A stretch of DNA of 64,000 bases from Rehaibacterium terrae (GCF_014202935.1 NZ_JACHHX010000013.1:1-64000); one strand, 5' to 3'. Counted from the stretch's first letter, positions 17,249 to 27,188 are shown. A program made the numbers and translations. Notes: generated from the sequence alone by a model not told the origin.

Positions 17249-17304
17249 ATTGCACTCAATATCAGCCTATTGCAGTGGCGCGGCCGTGTACCGCCCGCGA
17301 TAAT
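17249..17304 (+). promoter_or_regulatory. candidate fabAB promoter with upstream direct repeats
   Basis: GATAAT at 17299-17304 is a good -10 and would start transcription near 17311, giving a leader of about 43 bases. Upstream, ATTGCA occurs at 17249-17254 and 17269-17274, exactly 20 bases apart, at about -60 and -40 on the same DNA face. This fits an activator or repressor site. The -35 region is weak. Confidence 0.4.
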
Positions 17305-17353
17305 CGGCCGCTTCCCCGGGCAGCCACGCCTGTCAGTTCAAGAGAGAGTTTCC

Positions 17354-17863
17354 ATGTTCGATTCGTTCTCGCGCGAGCAGCTGCTCGCCAGCGGCGAAGG
17401 CACGCTGTTCGGCCCGGACAGCGGCCGCCTGCCGCTGCCGCCGATGCTGATGTTCGACCGCATCACCCGCATCGACGACGAGGGCGGCGCCCACGGCAAG
17501 GGCCAGGTGCTGGCCGAACTCGACATCTCCCCGGACCTGTGGTTCTTCGACTGCCACTTTCGCGGCGATCCGGTGATGCCGGGCTGCCTGGGGCTGGATG
17601 CGATGTGGCAGCTGGTGGGTTTCTTCCTGACCTGGAAGGGCTTCAAGGGCCGTGGCCGCGCGCTCGGCGTGGGCGAGGTGAAGTTCACCGGGCAGGTGTT
17701 GCCGACCGCGAAGAAGGTCGAGTACGTCATCGACCTCAAGCGCGTGGTCAACCGCACGCTGGTGATGGCGATCGCCGATGCATCGATGCGCGTGGACGGC
17801 CGCGAGATCTACACGGCCAGGGACCTGCGCGTCGGCCTGTTCACCTCCACCGAAGGTTTCTGA
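17354..17863 (+). CDS. fabA: 3-hydroxydecanoyl-ACP dehydratase/isomerase FabA
   Basis: This 169-residue cytosolic enzyme of type II fatty acid synthesis dehydrates 3-hydroxydecanoyl-ACP and isomerises trans-2- to cis-3-decenoyl-ACP, the branch point to unsaturated fatty acids. The hot-dog fold is full length. The catalytic pair is His68 (in [13 protein letters not shown]) and Asp82 (in [10 protein letters not shown]), matching His70/Asp84 of E. coli. The start at 17354 has AGAGAGAG upstream; the longer frame into the promoter region is rejected. The stop is 4 bp before fabB, which confirms an operon. Together FabA and FabB set membrane unsaturation. Confidence 0.98.
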   Translation: MFDSFSREQLLASGEGTLFGPDSGRLPLPPMLMFDRITRIDDEGGAHGKGQVLAELDISPDLWFFDCHFRGDPVMPGCLGLDAMWQLVGFFLTWKGFKGRGRALGVGEVKFTGQVLPTAKKVEYVIDLKRVVNRTLVMAIADASMRVDGREIYTARDLRVGLFTSTEGF

Positions 17864-17867
17864 TCGC

Positions 17868-19079
17868 ATGCGTCGCGTCGTCATTACCGGCATGGGCATC
17901 GCCTCGTGCCTCGGCAACGATGCCGATACCGTCGCCGCCTCGCTGCGCGAGGGCCGCTCCGGCATCCGCGCCATCCCGGAATTCGCCGAACGCGGCTTGC
18001 GCAGCCATGTCGGCGGCGCGGTGGACATCGATCTCGACGCCCGCATCGACCGCAAGCAGCGCCGTTTCATGGGCGACGCGGCGGCCTATGCCTACGTGTC
18101 GCTGGCCGACGCCATTGCCCAGTCGGGTCTGGCGCCGGAGCAGGTGTCGCATCCGCGTACCGGCCTGATCATGGGCTCGGGCGGCGGTTCGCCGGCCAAC
18201 CAGATCGAAGCCGCCGACACGCTGCGCGAGCGCGGCATCCGCCGCGTCGGTCCGTACATGGTGACCCGCTGCATGAGTTCGACGGTGTCGGCCTGCCTGG
18301 CCACCGCCTTCGGCGTGCGCGGGCTCAACTACACCATCTCCTCGGCCTGCTCGACCTCGGCACACTGCATCGGCGTGGCCGCGCAGCAGATCGCCTTCGG
18401 CCTGCAGGACGTGATGTTCGCCGGCGGCGGCGAGGAGCTGCACTGGGGCATGACCATGCTGTTCGACGGCATGGGCGCGCTCTCGACCCGCTACAACGAT
18501 ACGCCCGAACGCGCATCGCGCGCCTATGACGCCGACCGCGACGGCTTCGTCATCGCCGGTGGCGGCGGCGCGCTGGTGCTGGAGAGCCTGGAGCACGCGC
18601 AGGCGCGTGGCGCGAGGATCCTCGCCGAGATCGTCGGTTTCGGTGCCACGTCCGACGGTGTCGACATGGTGGCCCCCTCCGGCGACGGCGCGGCGGCCTG
18701 CATGCGCATGGCGCTGCAGGGTGTCGAGGGCCCGATCGACTACATCAACACCCACGGCACCTCCACGCCGGTCGGCGACGTGGCCGAGCTGCGTGCGCTG
18801 CGCGAGGTGTTCGGCGAGGACATGCCGCCGTTTTCCTCGACCAAGTCCCTGTCCGGCCACTCCTTGGGTGCGGCCGGCGTGCACGAGGCGATCTACTGCC
18901 TGCTGATGTTGCGCGACGGTTTCATCGCCGGCTCGGTCAACGTCGACACGCCCGATCCGCAGGTGGAAGGGCTGCCGCTGGTGCGCCAATCGCGCGCGGC
19001 GCCCCTGCGCACCGTGCTGTCGAACAGCTTCGGCTTCGGCGGCACCAACGCCACGCTGGTACTGCGCCGCTGGGAGTGA
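17868..19079 (+). CDS. fabB: 3-oxoacyl-ACP synthase I FabB
   Basis: This 403-residue condensing enzyme elongates acyl-ACP, including the cis-3-decenoyl product of FabA, with malonyl-ACP. The thiolase fold is complete. The nucleophile is Cys161 in [10 protein letters not shown], and the catalytic histidines are His296 (NTHGTSTP) and His331 (SGHSLGAAG). The start at 17868 is 4 bp after the fabA stop. The order fabA-fabB is the standard gammaproteobacterial operon. It is followed immediately by copy 2 of the multi-hairpin repeat, which may serve as transcript end. Confidence 0.98.
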   Translation: MRRVVITGMGIASCLGNDADTVAASLREGRSGIRAIPEFAERGLRSHVGGAVDIDLDARIDRKQRRFMGDAAAYAYVSLADAIAQSGLAPEQVSHPRTGLIMGSGGGSPANQIEAADTLRERGIRRVGPYMVTRCMSSTVSACLATAFGVRGLNYTISSACSTSAHCIGVAAQQIAFGLQDVMFAGGGEELHWGMTMLFDGMGALSTRYNDTPERASRAYDADRDGFVIAGGGGALVLESLEHAQARGARILAEIVGFGATSDGVDMVAPSGDGAAACMRMALQGVEGPIDYINTHGTSTPVGDVAELRALREVFGEDMPPFSSTKSLSGHSLGAAGVHEAIYCLLMLRDGFIAGSVNVDTPDPQVEGLPLVRQSRAAPLRTVLSNSFGFGGTNATLVLRRWE

Positions 19080-19083
19080 GCGC

Positions 19084-19232
19084 TTGTGAATTTTTCAAGC
19101 TCTCAGCCCGGCCATGGATGGCCGGTCGCGGATCGAGCACGTGAGTGCTTGATCCGCGGGAGTGAGTCCGGGCATGTACCGGACTCACGACTGAAAAAAT
19201 GCACAGGACGTGCATTTCTTCACAGGCTCTGA
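19084..19232. repeat. composite multi-hairpin intergenic repeat, copy 2
   Basis: This copy has the same module order as copy 1: a ggcc-atggat-ggcc hairpin, a gatc-containing stem, gagtccgg / ccggactc arms around a 7-nt loop, then tgcac-agga-cgtgca. The imperfect outer arms share TGTGAA / TTCACA. It fills most of the 259-bp gap between fabB and the next gene. Confidence 0.8.
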
Positions 19233-19338
19233 GCGCTCGCGGCGGACTTGACGACCGTCAAGCCGGCGCCATCCATTCGGCGTAGGCTGGTCGGCTCGAA
19301 CACCGCTCCGCCCCGGAGTGGACAGGGGGAGTCCGGCC

Positions 19339-20658
19339 ATGACCGCATTGCCCTTCGCCGACCGCGACGATGCCGCCCGACGGCTGGCCGTGGCCTTGGC
19401 GCATCTGCACGGAAGCCGACCGCTGGTGCTGGCGATTCCGCGCGGCGCGGTGCCGATGGGGCGGGTTCTGGCCACCGCGCTCGGCGGCGATCTCGACGTG
19501 GTGCTGGTGCGCAAGCTCGGCGCGCCGGGCAATCCCGAGCTGGCGATCGGCGCGGTCGACGAGCATGGCCGCGTGCACCTGGCCAGCCATGCCGCGCTGA
19601 CCGGGGCCGATGCGGCCTACATCCGCCGCGAGACCGAGCGCCAGCTGGCGCTGATCCGCGACCGCCGCCGCCGCTACACGCCCGACCGGCCACCGCTGGA
19701 CGCCGCCGGTCGCACCGTGATCGTGGTCGATGACGGTCTTGCCACCGGCAGCACCATGATCGCCGCGCTGGGCGCGGCACGCGCGGCCGGCGCCGCGCAC
19801 CTGGTCTGCGCGGTGCCGGTGGCGGCGCGCGACAGCCTGGAGCGGGTCCGGCCGCTGGCCGACGAGGTGGTCTGTCTGGCCGCGCCGTTGAACTTCCATG
19901 CGGTCGGCCAGTACTACGACCGCTTCGACCAGGTGAGCGACGAGCAGGTGGTCGCCTTGCTGGCCGCCAGTCGTCCCGGTGCAGGCGAGGGCAGGCAGAC
20001 GGTGACGATCCTCTGCGAGGACGTCGCGACGACCGGCGACCTGGTCGTGCCGGATACCGCGCGGGGCCTGATCCTGTTCGCCCACGGCAGCGGCAGCAGC
20101 CGGCACAGCCCACGCAACCGGCAGGTGGCGGCGACGCTCGAGGGCGCCGGCTTCGCCACGCTGCTGATGGACCTGCTCACGCCGGACGAGGATGCCGACC
20201 CGGCGGCGCGCTTCGACATCGACCTGCTCGCGCACAGGCTCGACGCTGCGCTGCGCTGGGCGCGGCACGACGCGCGCGTGGCCGCATTGCCGGTCGGGCT
20301 GTTCGGCAGCAGCACCGGCGCGGCCGCGGCGCTGCGGGTGGCGGCGGCACGGGGCGATGCGGTCAGGGCGGTAGTGTCGCGTGGTGGACGTCCGGATCTG
20401 GCCGGCGACGTCGCGCTGGCGCGCGTGCAGGCCCCGACCCTGTTGATCGTCGGCGGCGCCGATCGCGAGGTGCTGGCGCTCAACCGGCAGGCGCTGGCGG
20501 CGATGACCGCCAGCGCCGAACTGGTGGTCGTGCCCGGAGCGACCCATCTGTTCGAGGAGCCGGGCGCGCTCGAACAGGTCGCCCGCCTGGCCGTCGACTG
20601 GTTCGCGCGCTGGCTGACCGGCCCGGCACCGGCGGTGCCCATGCCGGCACGGAGCTGA
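19339..20658 (+). CDS. phosphoribosyltransferase-alpha/beta hydrolase fusion protein
   Basis: This 439-residue two-domain cytosolic protein joins a type I phosphoribosyltransferase fold (about 1-205) to an alpha/beta hydrolase (about 235-425). The first has the PRPP loop VIVVDDGLATGST at 127-139 and an IPRGAVPMG loop at 33-41. The second has the nucleophile Ser325 in GSSTG, a probable acid Asp375 in GGADREV and His403 in GATHLF, so both active sites look intact. Such fusions are known in proteobacteria, but I know no established reaction. It starts 106 bp after repeat copy 2 and appears monocistronic. Confidence 0.85.
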   Translation: MTALPFADRDDAARRLAVALAHLHGSRPLVLAIPRGAVPMGRVLATALGGDLDVVLVRKLGAPGNPELAIGAVDEHGRVHLASHAALTGADAAYIRRETERQLALIRDRRRRYTPDRPPLDAAGRTVIVVDDGLATGSTMIAALGAARAAGAAHLVCAVPVAARDSLERVRPLADEVVCLAAPLNFHAVGQYYDRFDQVSDEQVVALLAASRPGAGEGRQTVTILCEDVATTGDLVVPDTARGLILFAHGSGSSRHSPRNRQVAATLEGAGFATLLMDLLTPDEDADPAARFDIDLLAHRLDAALRWARHDARVAALPVGLFGSSTGAAAALRVAAARGDAVRAVVSRGGRPDLAGDVALARVQAPTLLIVGGADREVLALNRQALAAMTASAELVVVPGATHLFEEPGALEQVARLAVDWFARWLTGPAPAVPMPARS

Positions 20659-20790
20659 CCCGCATCACGATGCCATGGCTGGCGCCCCGCCCCTGGTCGA
20701 TCACGACCTTCTGCTCTGCGATCCAGGCGTCCTTGACGTTCTTCAGGGACTTCTCGCCGTGGGCGAGGCCGAGTCTGCCCAGTGGTCGGG
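20659..20790 (-). pseudogene. degenerate dodecin-like fragment
   Basis: A minus-strand frame without a proper start or end reads RLGLAHGEKSLKNVKDAW, then IAEQKVVIDQGRGASHG and MRVSS. This resembles the core of dodecins (helix, then the W-containing strand and the VxxG...YRVxMRVSFVL strand), small flavin-storage proteins. The N-terminal strand is absent, and the last strand breaks down just at the end of the preceding gene. I read it as a truncated remnant. The similarity is by eye only, so this is tentative. Confidence 0.4.
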
Positions 20791-20943
20791 GTGATGCGGC
20801 TGTATCCGCAGCCGGTGCGGCAATCGCGCAGCGTCGAGTACGGCAGCCGGCGCCGCAGGATCCCGGATACCGCGCCCGGGCGGAGCGAGGGGGCGGATGC
20901 GCCGCGCGGCGGCACCGGTCGCTGAGGGGCGGCGAGGGCGCCG

Positions 20944-21393
20944 TCAGACCCGCTGCTCGGCCTCGCGCGCCTGCTGGTACTTGAAGGCGCGCGCCAGTTC
21001 GGTGACCTCCATGCCGAAGGCGGCGATCACGTCGTCGGCGCTGACGATGCCGGCGAGCCGCCCTTCGTCATCGACGACAGGCAGCCGGCGTACGCCGTGG
21101 CGGCGCATGGTCTGCAGTGCGCCGAACAGGTCGTCGTCCTCGCGGCAGGTGTGCGGCTGGGGCGACATCACGTCGCCGACCGTGAGCACGTCGACGTCGA
21201 TGTCCGGCGCAACCACGGCCAGCACGATGTCGCGGTCGGTCAGGACGCCCAGCGGGCGGGCGTCGCCATCGCGGCGCTCGGCCACCACCAGACAGCCGAC
21301 ATGGTGCTCGCGCATCGCCCGGGCGGCGTCCAGGATCGAGGCGTCGGGCGCGATGCAGACCACGCCGCGGATGCAGATGTCGGAGATGCGCAT
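20944..21393 (-). CDS. CBS domain-containing protein
   Basis: This 149-residue cytosolic protein consists of one CBS pair (Bateman module) that usually binds adenosine nucleotides. The first CBS motif covers about 5-65 (ISDICIRGVVCIAPDASI to GVLTDRDIVLAVV) and the second about 75-135 (VGDVMSPQPHTCRE, RLPVVDDEGRLAGIVSADDV). No effector domain is attached, so it may regulate another protein or sense energy charge. The start MRISDI has GAGG nine bases upstream; a longer frame to 21438 lacks family similarity. It is divergent from, or unlinked to, the dcp gene. Confidence 0.9.
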   Translation of the reverse strand: MRISDICIRGVVCIAPDASILDAARAMREHHVGCLVVAERRDGDARPLGVLTDRDIVLAVVAPDIDVDVLTVGDVMSPQPHTCREDDDLFGALQTMRRHGVRRLPVVDDEGRLAGIVSADDVIAAFGMEVTELARAFKYQQAREAEQRV

Positions 21394-21501
21394 GGTGCAG
21401 CCTCGCAGGTCTGTCCGGACGGTTTCCGGCCGCACCACTCTCGCGCGCCCGCCGCCGCCGCGCCTTGATGCCGGTCAAATCCCGGCCGCGCCCGGCGCCG
21501 C

Positions 21502-21537
21502 AGACGAAACCGCCGCCCGGATCGCTCCGGGCGGCGG
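21502..21537 (-). terminator. rho-independent terminator after dcp
   Basis: Perfect 12-bp arms (21510-21521, 21526-21537) with a 4-nt loop lie 24 bp beyond the dcp stop. On the minus strand they are followed by a short T run. Confidence 0.6.
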
Positions 21538-21560
21538 CGGGTCTCGCAGTGAGGGATGGC

Positions 21561-23729
21561 CTAGCGCTGCTGGGCGGTATCGTCGACCAGGCCGCGGCGG
21601 ACCAGCAGCGGCCGGATCTGCGGGTCGCGGCCGCGGAAGTCGCGGAACAGCTGCATGGCGTCGACACTGCCACCGCGCGAGAGCAGGGTGCGGCGGAAGT
21701 GGTCGCCGTTCTCGCGCTTGAGGCCGCCGTTCTCCTTGAACCACTCGACGCTGTCGGCGTCCAGCACCTCGCTCCAGATGTAGCTGTAGTAGCCGGCCGA
21801 GTAACCGCCGGAGAACACGTGCGAGAAGTAGGTGGTGCGGTAGCGCGGCGGCACCGGCGCGAAATCGACGCCGGCCTGCTTCAGCGCCTCGGCCTCGAAG
21901 GCGATCACGTCGTCGGGCACCTGGTCGGGGCCGAGCTGGTGGAAGGCCTGGTCGATCAGCGAGGCGGCGAGGTATTCGGTCGTCGCGTGGCCCTGGTTGA
22001 AGGTTTCGGTCGCCAGCACCTTGTCGACCAGGGCCTGCGGGATGGGTTCGCCGGTCTGGTAGTGCCTGGCGTAGTTGGCGAGGACCTCCGGCCAGGTCGC
22101 CCACATCTCGTTGACCTGCGAGGGGTACTCGACGAAGTCGCGCGGCACCGAGGTGCCGGCGAAGCGCGGGTAGGTGACGTCCGAGAACATGCCGTGCAGC
22201 GCATGGCCGAACTCGTGGAACATCGTGGTGACCTCGTCGAAGGTCATCAGGGTGGGCTCGCCCTCGGGCGGCTTGGGGATGTTCTGGTGGTTGGCAACCA
22301 CCGGCTTGGTGCCGAACAGCTTGTTCTGCTGCACGTAGGAGTTCATCCAGGCGCCGCCGCGCTTGGACGGGCGGGCGTAGAAGTCGCCGAGGAAGAAGGC
22401 GAGCTGGCTGCCGTCGGCATCGGTGACTTCCCATACGCGCACGTCGGGATGGTAGGTCGGCAGGTCGGTGCGCTCGGTGAAGTTGAGGCCGTAGAGCCGG
22501 TTGGCCGCGTAGAACACGCCGTTGACCAGCACGTTGTTCAGCTCGAAGTACGGGCGCAGCGCGCTGGCGTCGAAATCGTACCTGGCCTGGCGGACCTTTT
22601 CGGCGTAGTGCTGCCAGTCCCAGGCAGCCAGCTCGAAGCCGCCGCCCTCGGCGTCGATGATCTTCTGCATGTCGGCAGCCTCGCGGCGGGCGTTGGCGAC
22701 CGCGGCCGGCGCCAGCTTGGCGAGCAGGTCGTTGACGGCCGTGGTGGTCTGGGCGGTGGCGTCTTCCAGCACGTAGGCGGCGTGGTTGGGGTAGCCCAGC
22801 AGTCGCGCGCGCTCGGCGCGCAGCTTGACGATGCGGGCGACGACCTCGCGGTTGTCGTACTCGCCGCCGCGGCTGCCGCGCATGATCGAAGCGGTGAAAA
22901 GTTTCCGCCGCGCGTCGCGGTTGGTCATGTCGGTCAGCGGCGGCTGGCCGGTGGTGTTCTGCAGGGCGATCAGGAACTTGCCCTCGTGGCCGGCCTCCTC
23001 GGCGGCCTTGGAAGCGGCGGCGATCTCGGCCTCGGAGAGGCCGGCCAGCTCCTCGCGGCTGTCGAACAGCACCGCCGAGGCGTTCACTTCGCGCAGCACG
23101 TTCTGGCCGAAGCGGGTCTGCAACGAGGCCAGCTCGCTGTTGATGGCCTTGAGCTGCTCCTTGTCGGCCTCGGACAGTTGGGCGCCGGCGCGGACGAAGT
23201 CGGTGTGGTAGCGCTCCAGCAGGCGTCTGGATTCGGCGTCCAGGCCGAGCTGGTCGCGCTGCTCGTACAGCGCCTTGACGCGCTCGTACAGTGCGCCGTT
23301 GAGCAGGATGGCGTCGTTGTGGGCGGACAGCCTGGGCGCCATTTCGGCCTGTACCTTCTGGATGGCCTCGTTGGTGTGCGCGCCGGCGAGGTTGAAGAAC
23401 ACCGCCGAGACACGGCGCAGGGTCTGGCCGGCGCGCTCCATCGCGACGATGGTGTTCTCGAAGGTCGGCGCTTCGGTGTTGCCGGCGATGGCCTCGATCT
23501 CGGCGCGGTGCTCGCTCATGCCGCGCTCGAAGGCCGGCGCGTAGTGCTCGTCGCGGATCCGGTCGAACGGCGGGTACTGCAGCGGCAGTGTGCTGGCGGC
23601 GAAGAAGGGGTTGGCTTCGGTCGGCGCGGTGGCGGCGGTGTCGGCGCCGGCGGGCGGCTCGGACGGACCGCAGCCGGCCAGTGGCAGCGCGAGCGCCGTC
23701 GTCAGGGCGAGGGCGAGGCGGGATTTCAT
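21561..23729 (-). CDS. dcp: peptidyl-dipeptidase Dcp-like M3 metallopeptidase, lipoprotein
   Basis: This 722-residue zinc peptidase of family M3 is expected to release C-terminal dipeptides or degrade oligopeptides. The signal peptide has a lipobox (LPLAGC, Cys20), so the enzyme is probably periplasmic and lipid-anchored rather than cytosolic like E. coli Dcp. The metal site HEFGH is at 505-509, within FHEFGHALHGMFSDV. Later ATTEYLAA and SGGYSAGYYSY are typical of M3 enzymes. The start was chosen at the signal peptide, with GAAGGACAG upstream. A terminator follows at 21502-21537. Confidence 0.93.
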   Translation of the reverse strand: MKSRLALALTTALALPLAGCGPSEPPAGADTAATAPTEANPFFAASTLPLQYPPFDRIRDEHYAPAFERGMSEHRAEIEAIAGNTEAPTFENTIVAMERAGQTLRRVSAVFFNLAGAHTNEAIQKVQAEMAPRLSAHNDAILLNGALYERVKALYEQRDQLGLDAESRRLLERYHTDFVRAGAQLSEADKEQLKAINSELASLQTRFGQNVLREVNASAVLFDSREELAGLSEAEIAAASKAAEEAGHEGKFLIALQNTTGQPPLTDMTNRDARRKLFTASIMRGSRGGEYDNREVVARIVKLRAERARLLGYPNHAAYVLEDATAQTTTAVNDLLAKLAPAAVANARREAADMQKIIDAEGGGFELAAWDWQHYAEKVRQARYDFDASALRPYFELNNVLVNGVFYAANRLYGLNFTERTDLPTYHPDVRVWEVTDADGSQLAFFLGDFYARPSKRGGAWMNSYVQQNKLFGTKPVVANHQNIPKPPEGEPTLMTFDEVTTMFHEFGHALHGMFSDVTYPRFAGTSVPRDFVEYPSQVNEMWATWPEVLANYARHYQTGEPIPQALVDKVLATETFNQGHATTEYLAASLIDQAFHQLGPDQVPDDVIAFEAEALKQAGVDFAPVPPRYRTTYFSHVFSGGYSAGYYSYIWSEVLDADSVEWFKENGGLKRENGDHFRRTLLSRGGSVDAMQLFRDFRGRDPQIRPLLVRRGLVDDTAQQR

Positions 23730-24049
23730 GGGGCTGTCCTTCGGGCTGTGGAACAAACCCATGAGCCTACCGGAACCCGTGCGGCGGGGCACCCATGACG
23801 TTCGGCAGGGGTGAAGGGACGGGACCGGAGATCCGGGGCCGGGAAAAAGCGCGGCGCTGCCATCCCCGCTTGCTGCTGTTGCCTGGAAATGACGGCCTTG
23901 AACCGCTTGCCCGGTTCCCGGCTCTCAGAAGAGCGGATGTTCCTGCGTGGGGTGAGCGAGTCCGAGCTGGGCAGCGGCCCGGTGTTGCAGGCCTTGCCGC
24001 GTTGGCCGCCCGGGTTCGGTATCGAGTCTTTCTTCAACATGCGTGGGCG
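23730..24049. other. intergenic region without a convincing gene
   Basis: This gap lies upstream of dcp and holds only overlapping short frames without family features. I see no clear promoter or repeat in it. Confidence 0.4.
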
Positions 24050-24193
24050 ATGGCCTGGCCGCTGCGGCTGTTTAGTGCGACGGGTCCACTCGTGGTGGTG
24101 GCGACGGTCGCCCTGGCCTGGCTGGCCTGTTGGCAGGTCGGGCGGCGGCTGCCGGCGCCGGACGGCACGTCGGCGATGCGCGCGGACGGGTAG
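24050..24193 (+). CDS. possible small single-pass membrane protein
   Basis: A 47-codon frame encodes one hydrophobic segment (GPLVVVATVALAWLACW) with a short polar tail. There is no convincing Shine-Dalgarno sequence, and no relative is recognised. It ends 14 bp before the convergent yaiI gene. It may be a chance frame, so I list it with low confidence. Confidence 0.25.
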   Translation: MAWPLRLFSATGPLVVVATVALAWLACWQVGRRLPAPDGTSAMRADG

Positions 24194-24207
24194 CACCGCA
24201 ATGGTGC

Positions 24208-24660
24208 TCATCCGCGCGGGCGCTGCGCCAGCCAGCGGTCGAGGGCGTTGGCGAAGGCCTGCCGGTCGCGCGGGTGCAGGGCGGCCGGGCCGCCGGTGTC
24301 GATGCCGGCGCCACGCAGTTCGTCCATGAAGTTGCGCATCGACAGGCGTTGGGCGATCGAATCGCGGGTGTAGAGCTCGCCGCGCGGGTTCAGTGCCAGC
24401 GCGCCCTTGTCGATCACGGCAGCCGCCAACGGGATGTCGGCGGTCACCACCAGGTCGCCGGGCGCGGCGCACTTGACGATCTCGTTGTCGGCCACGTCCA
24501 GCCCGGCCGGCACCTGTACGGCGCGGATGTGGCGCGAGGGCGGGGTGCGCAGCCACCGGTTGGCGACCAGGGTCACCGGAATCCGCGCGCGCTCGGCGGC
24601 GCGGAACAGGATGTCCTTGATCGCGTTCGGGCAGGCGTCGGCGTCGACCCAGATCTGCAT
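24208..24660 (-). CDS. yaiI: YaiI/YqxD family protein (DUF188)
   Basis: This 150-residue cytosolic protein of the UPF0178 family is related in fold to PIN/NYN-type nucleases, and its biological role is unsettled. Diagnostic stretches are the N-terminal [10 protein letters not shown], then [20 protein letters not shown] and [10 protein letters not shown]. The conserved acidic residues of the N-terminal motif and TADIPLA would form the metal site. The length matches the family, and the start gives the canonical MQIWVDAD. It lies 50 bp downstream of the S9 peptidase on the same strand. Confidence 0.9.
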   Translation of the reverse strand: MQIWVDADACPNAIKDILFRAAERARIPVTLVANRWLRTPPSRHIRAVQVPAGLDVADNEIVKCAAPGDLVVTADIPLAAAVIDKGALALNPRGELYTRDSIAQRLSMRNFMDELRGAGIDTGGPAALHPRDRQAFANALDRWLAQRPRG

Positions 24661-24710
24661 GGATGCGGAGAGGCGGCGAGGGGCGCCGGCGCGCCCTCGC
24701 CGTGAGCACT

Positions 24711-26834
24711 TCACGGTGAAGCGGGGGGCGCGTCCGCCGTGCCCAGCCAGCGGCCCAGCCAGTCGCTCACTTCGCGGTAGAAGTGGCGGCTGTTCTCGCC
24801 CTTCAGGATCCAGTGGTTCTCGTCCGGGTAAACCACCAGGCGGCTCTCGACGCGTTGCCGCTGCAGCGCCACCCAGTACTCCAGGCCGTTGTTGATCGGC
24901 ACGCGGAAGTCGTTCTCGCCGAAGGTCACCAGCACCGGCGTCCTGAAGTTGGCCGCGTAGCGGATCGGGTTCTGCTCCTGCCACAGTGGAATGTCCTCCC
25001 AGTGCGGGCCGCCCTGGCCGACTTCGCGCGAATAGGCGATGTCGCTGGTGCCCCATTGCGACTTGAGGTTGACCAGGCCGGCATGGCTGACCAGGCAGCG
25101 GTAGCGGTCGGTGGTGGCCTGCAGCCAGTTGGCCAGATGGCCGCCGTAGCTGGCGCCGCCGGCGCACTGGCGGTCGCCGTCGATGAAGGCGTAGCGCGCG
25201 ATGGCGACGTCGGCGGCCTGGTTGATCTCCTCGGCCGGCCCCTTGAGCGGGTCGCCCTGGATACCCTGGGCGAAAGCCTCGCCGAAGCCGGTGGAGCCGG
25301 TGTAGTTGGTCAGCAGCACCACGTAGTCGCTGCCGGCCAGCAGGTGGTAGTTCCAGCGCAGCACGAACTGGTCGCGCCACATGGTGTGCGGGCCGCCGTG
25401 CATCACCACGAACAGCGGGTAGCGCCTGTTCGGGTCGAAGCCGGCCGGCCGCACCAGCATGTTGTGGATGCGTGCGCCGCGCTCGCCGGTGAACCAGAAG
25501 TGCTCGACCGGCGCCATGTCCAGCGCGGCGGCGCGCTCGACGCCGAAGCTGCTCAGGCGGTGGTGGGTCCGGCGGGCGGGGTCGATGCGCACCACTTCCG
25601 GCGGCTCGGTCGCGCTCTCGTACAGGCCGACCAGCACGGTCGCGCCGCGCTGCGAGCTGCTGATGCCGGTGTACAGGCCGCGCGCCATGTCGAAGGCCAG
25701 CTCGGCGCCGGCGCGACCGGCGGTCGCGCGGTAGAGCTTCTCGTGACCGGCGTCCTCGGCGGTGATGTAGACGCTGCGGCTGTCTGCCGAGATCGCGTAG
25801 GTGCTGACCGAGCGGCCTTCCGGCAGCTCGATGGCCGGCTGCGCGCGCAGGCTCGGCCAGGCGAAGACGGCCAGGCGGGTGGCGTTGTAGACCTTGCCGG
25901 TGTGCGGCGACAGCAGTGCGTACAGGGTGCGGCCGTCAGGACTGAAGCGCGGCTGGGTGTAGCCGGGGCCTTCGGCCTCGGGGGCGTCGGCTGCGCCGGT
26001 CAGGCGGCGCGGCTCGCCGCCATCGACCGGCACCTGCCACAGGTCGGTGTGGGTGAAGGCGAAGGCGGCGTTGTGGCGGTTGGTGCTGGCGACGAAGACG
26101 ATCGAGCGGCCATCCGGCGCCCACACTGCATCGAGCTCCTCGCCGCTGTTGGTCATGCGGCCGGCGTAGCCGGGCGAGCGGATCAGCGTGGTGCCGCCGA
26201 GCAGGTCGCGGGCGTCGTCGCGGCCGATGGTCTGCACGAACAGGCGTGGCTGGCGCTCGTCCAGCCAGCGGTCCCAGTTGCGGATGGGGAAGCCGGTGTA
26301 GGTGCGCGCGCTGTGTTTGCGCGCCTTGCGCTCCTCGGCGACGCGCTTGCTGTCGGCGTCGCTGGCCGCCTCCGGATAGAGGTTGCTGGTGAACAGGATG
26401 CGCCGGCCGTCCGGGGAGAACTGCGGCAGGCGCGCACCGGTGCTGATCGAGGTGGCGCGCAGCGCCTCGCCGCCGCGGGCGAGATCGAGGATGTAGATCT
26501 GCGGCGCGCTGTCGCCGTCACGCTGGGCGGAGAAGGCCAGGCGCTGGCCGTCCGGACTCCAGGCCGGGCCGGATTCGGGCGCCTTGCTGGCGGTGATGCG
26601 GCGCGGCGGCGTGCTGCCGTCGGTCGGCGCCAGCCACAGGTCGACCACCTGCTCGGCAGGGTCGTAGGCCGGCTCGGTGACGGTGAACACGACCCATTTG
26701 CCGTCCGGACTGACCACCGGGGCGGCCACACGCGGCATCAGCCACAGGTCTTCGTGGCTGATCGGCCGCCGGTCCTGCGCCGTGGCGAGGGCGCTGGAAA
26801 GCAGCAACAGACAGGCGAACAGCAATCTGGTCAT
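24711..26834 (-). CDS. S9 family prolyl oligopeptidase-type peptidase (secreted)
   Basis: This 707-residue serine peptidase of the dipeptidyl/acylaminoacyl peptidase group has a cleavable signal peptide ([20 protein letters not shown]). It is probably periplasmic or secreted. The N-terminal beta-propeller (about 30-430) carries repeated PDG motifs such as [10 protein letters not shown] and [10 protein letters not shown]. The catalytic domain has Ser562 in GASYGG, Asp642 in GENDFRV and His674 in DENHW. The start was chosen at the signal peptide, with GGGAG upstream. The natural substrate is unknown, but oligopeptides are likely. It may share a transcript with yaiI. Confidence 0.93.
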   Translation of the reverse strand: MTRLLFACLLLLSSALATAQDRRPISHEDLWLMPRVAAPVVSPDGKWVVFTVTEPAYDPAEQVVDLWLAPTDGSTPPRRITASKAPESGPAWSPDGQRLAFSAQRDGDSAPQIYILDLARGGEALRATSISTGARLPQFSPDGRRILFTSNLYPEAASDADSKRVAEERKARKHSARTYTGFPIRNWDRWLDERQPRLFVQTIGRDDARDLLGGTTLIRSPGYAGRMTNSGEELDAVWAPDGRSIVFVASTNRHNAAFAFTHTDLWQVPVDGGEPRRLTGAADAPEAEGPGYTQPRFSPDGRTLYALLSPHTGKVYNATRLAVFAWPSLRAQPAIELPEGRSVSTYAISADSRSVYITAEDAGHEKLYRATAGRAGAELAFDMARGLYTGISSSQRGATVLVGLYESATEPPEVVRIDPARRTHHRLSSFGVERAAALDMAPVEHFWFTGERGARIHNMLVRPAGFDPNRRYPLFVVMHGGPHTMWRDQFVLRWNYHLLAGSDYVVLLTNYTGSTGFGEAFAQGIQGDPLKGPAEEINQAADVAIARYAFIDGDRQCAGGASYGGHLANWLQATTDRYRCLVSHAGLVNLKSQWGTSDIAYSREVGQGGPHWEDIPLWQEQNPIRYAANFRTPVLVTFGENDFRVPINNGLEYWVALQRQRVESRLVVYPDENHWILKGENSRHFYREVSDWLGRWLGTADAPPASP

Positions 26835-27188
26835 CGGTGGGCTCCCGGTGGCTGGGGAAATCGCGAAGGATGCGGGCACAGGGCGAAGCCGGGCCCGTGC
26901 CGAAAGGCCCTGGGGATCCTGAACGGACGCGGTGGGCCGTGGCGTCGATCGATGATACCGCGCCCGTTCCGCGCCGCCGGATCGCCGTGCGCGAACCGTC
27001 GTCCCGTTCACATCCGGTTCCCGCCGGCAGGTGCCAATGCGGCGGGGCGGGAGTAGACTTCCGTATGCCGGGGCGCAATGCCCGCGGCGGGATATCCCAT
27101 CGACACGGATGCCGGCGCGCAGCGAGTGCCCGGCCCCACCACCGCCACCGCACGGCGCGTACGGCTCCCCCTACCGGAGGCTACGGCC
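26835..27188. other. divergent intergenic region, S9 peptidase / ybaK
   Basis: This 354-bp region between divergently transcribed genes should hold both promoters. Open frames across it are GC-driven shadows. TAGACT near 27054-27059 is a possible -10 for the ybaK side, but no matching -35 stands out. Confidence 0.3.

Noticed and set aside
21465-23798. A 777-codon plus-strand frame opposite dcp
   Set aside because: Antisense shadow; the M3 peptidase on the other strand has signal peptide, HEFGH and normal length.
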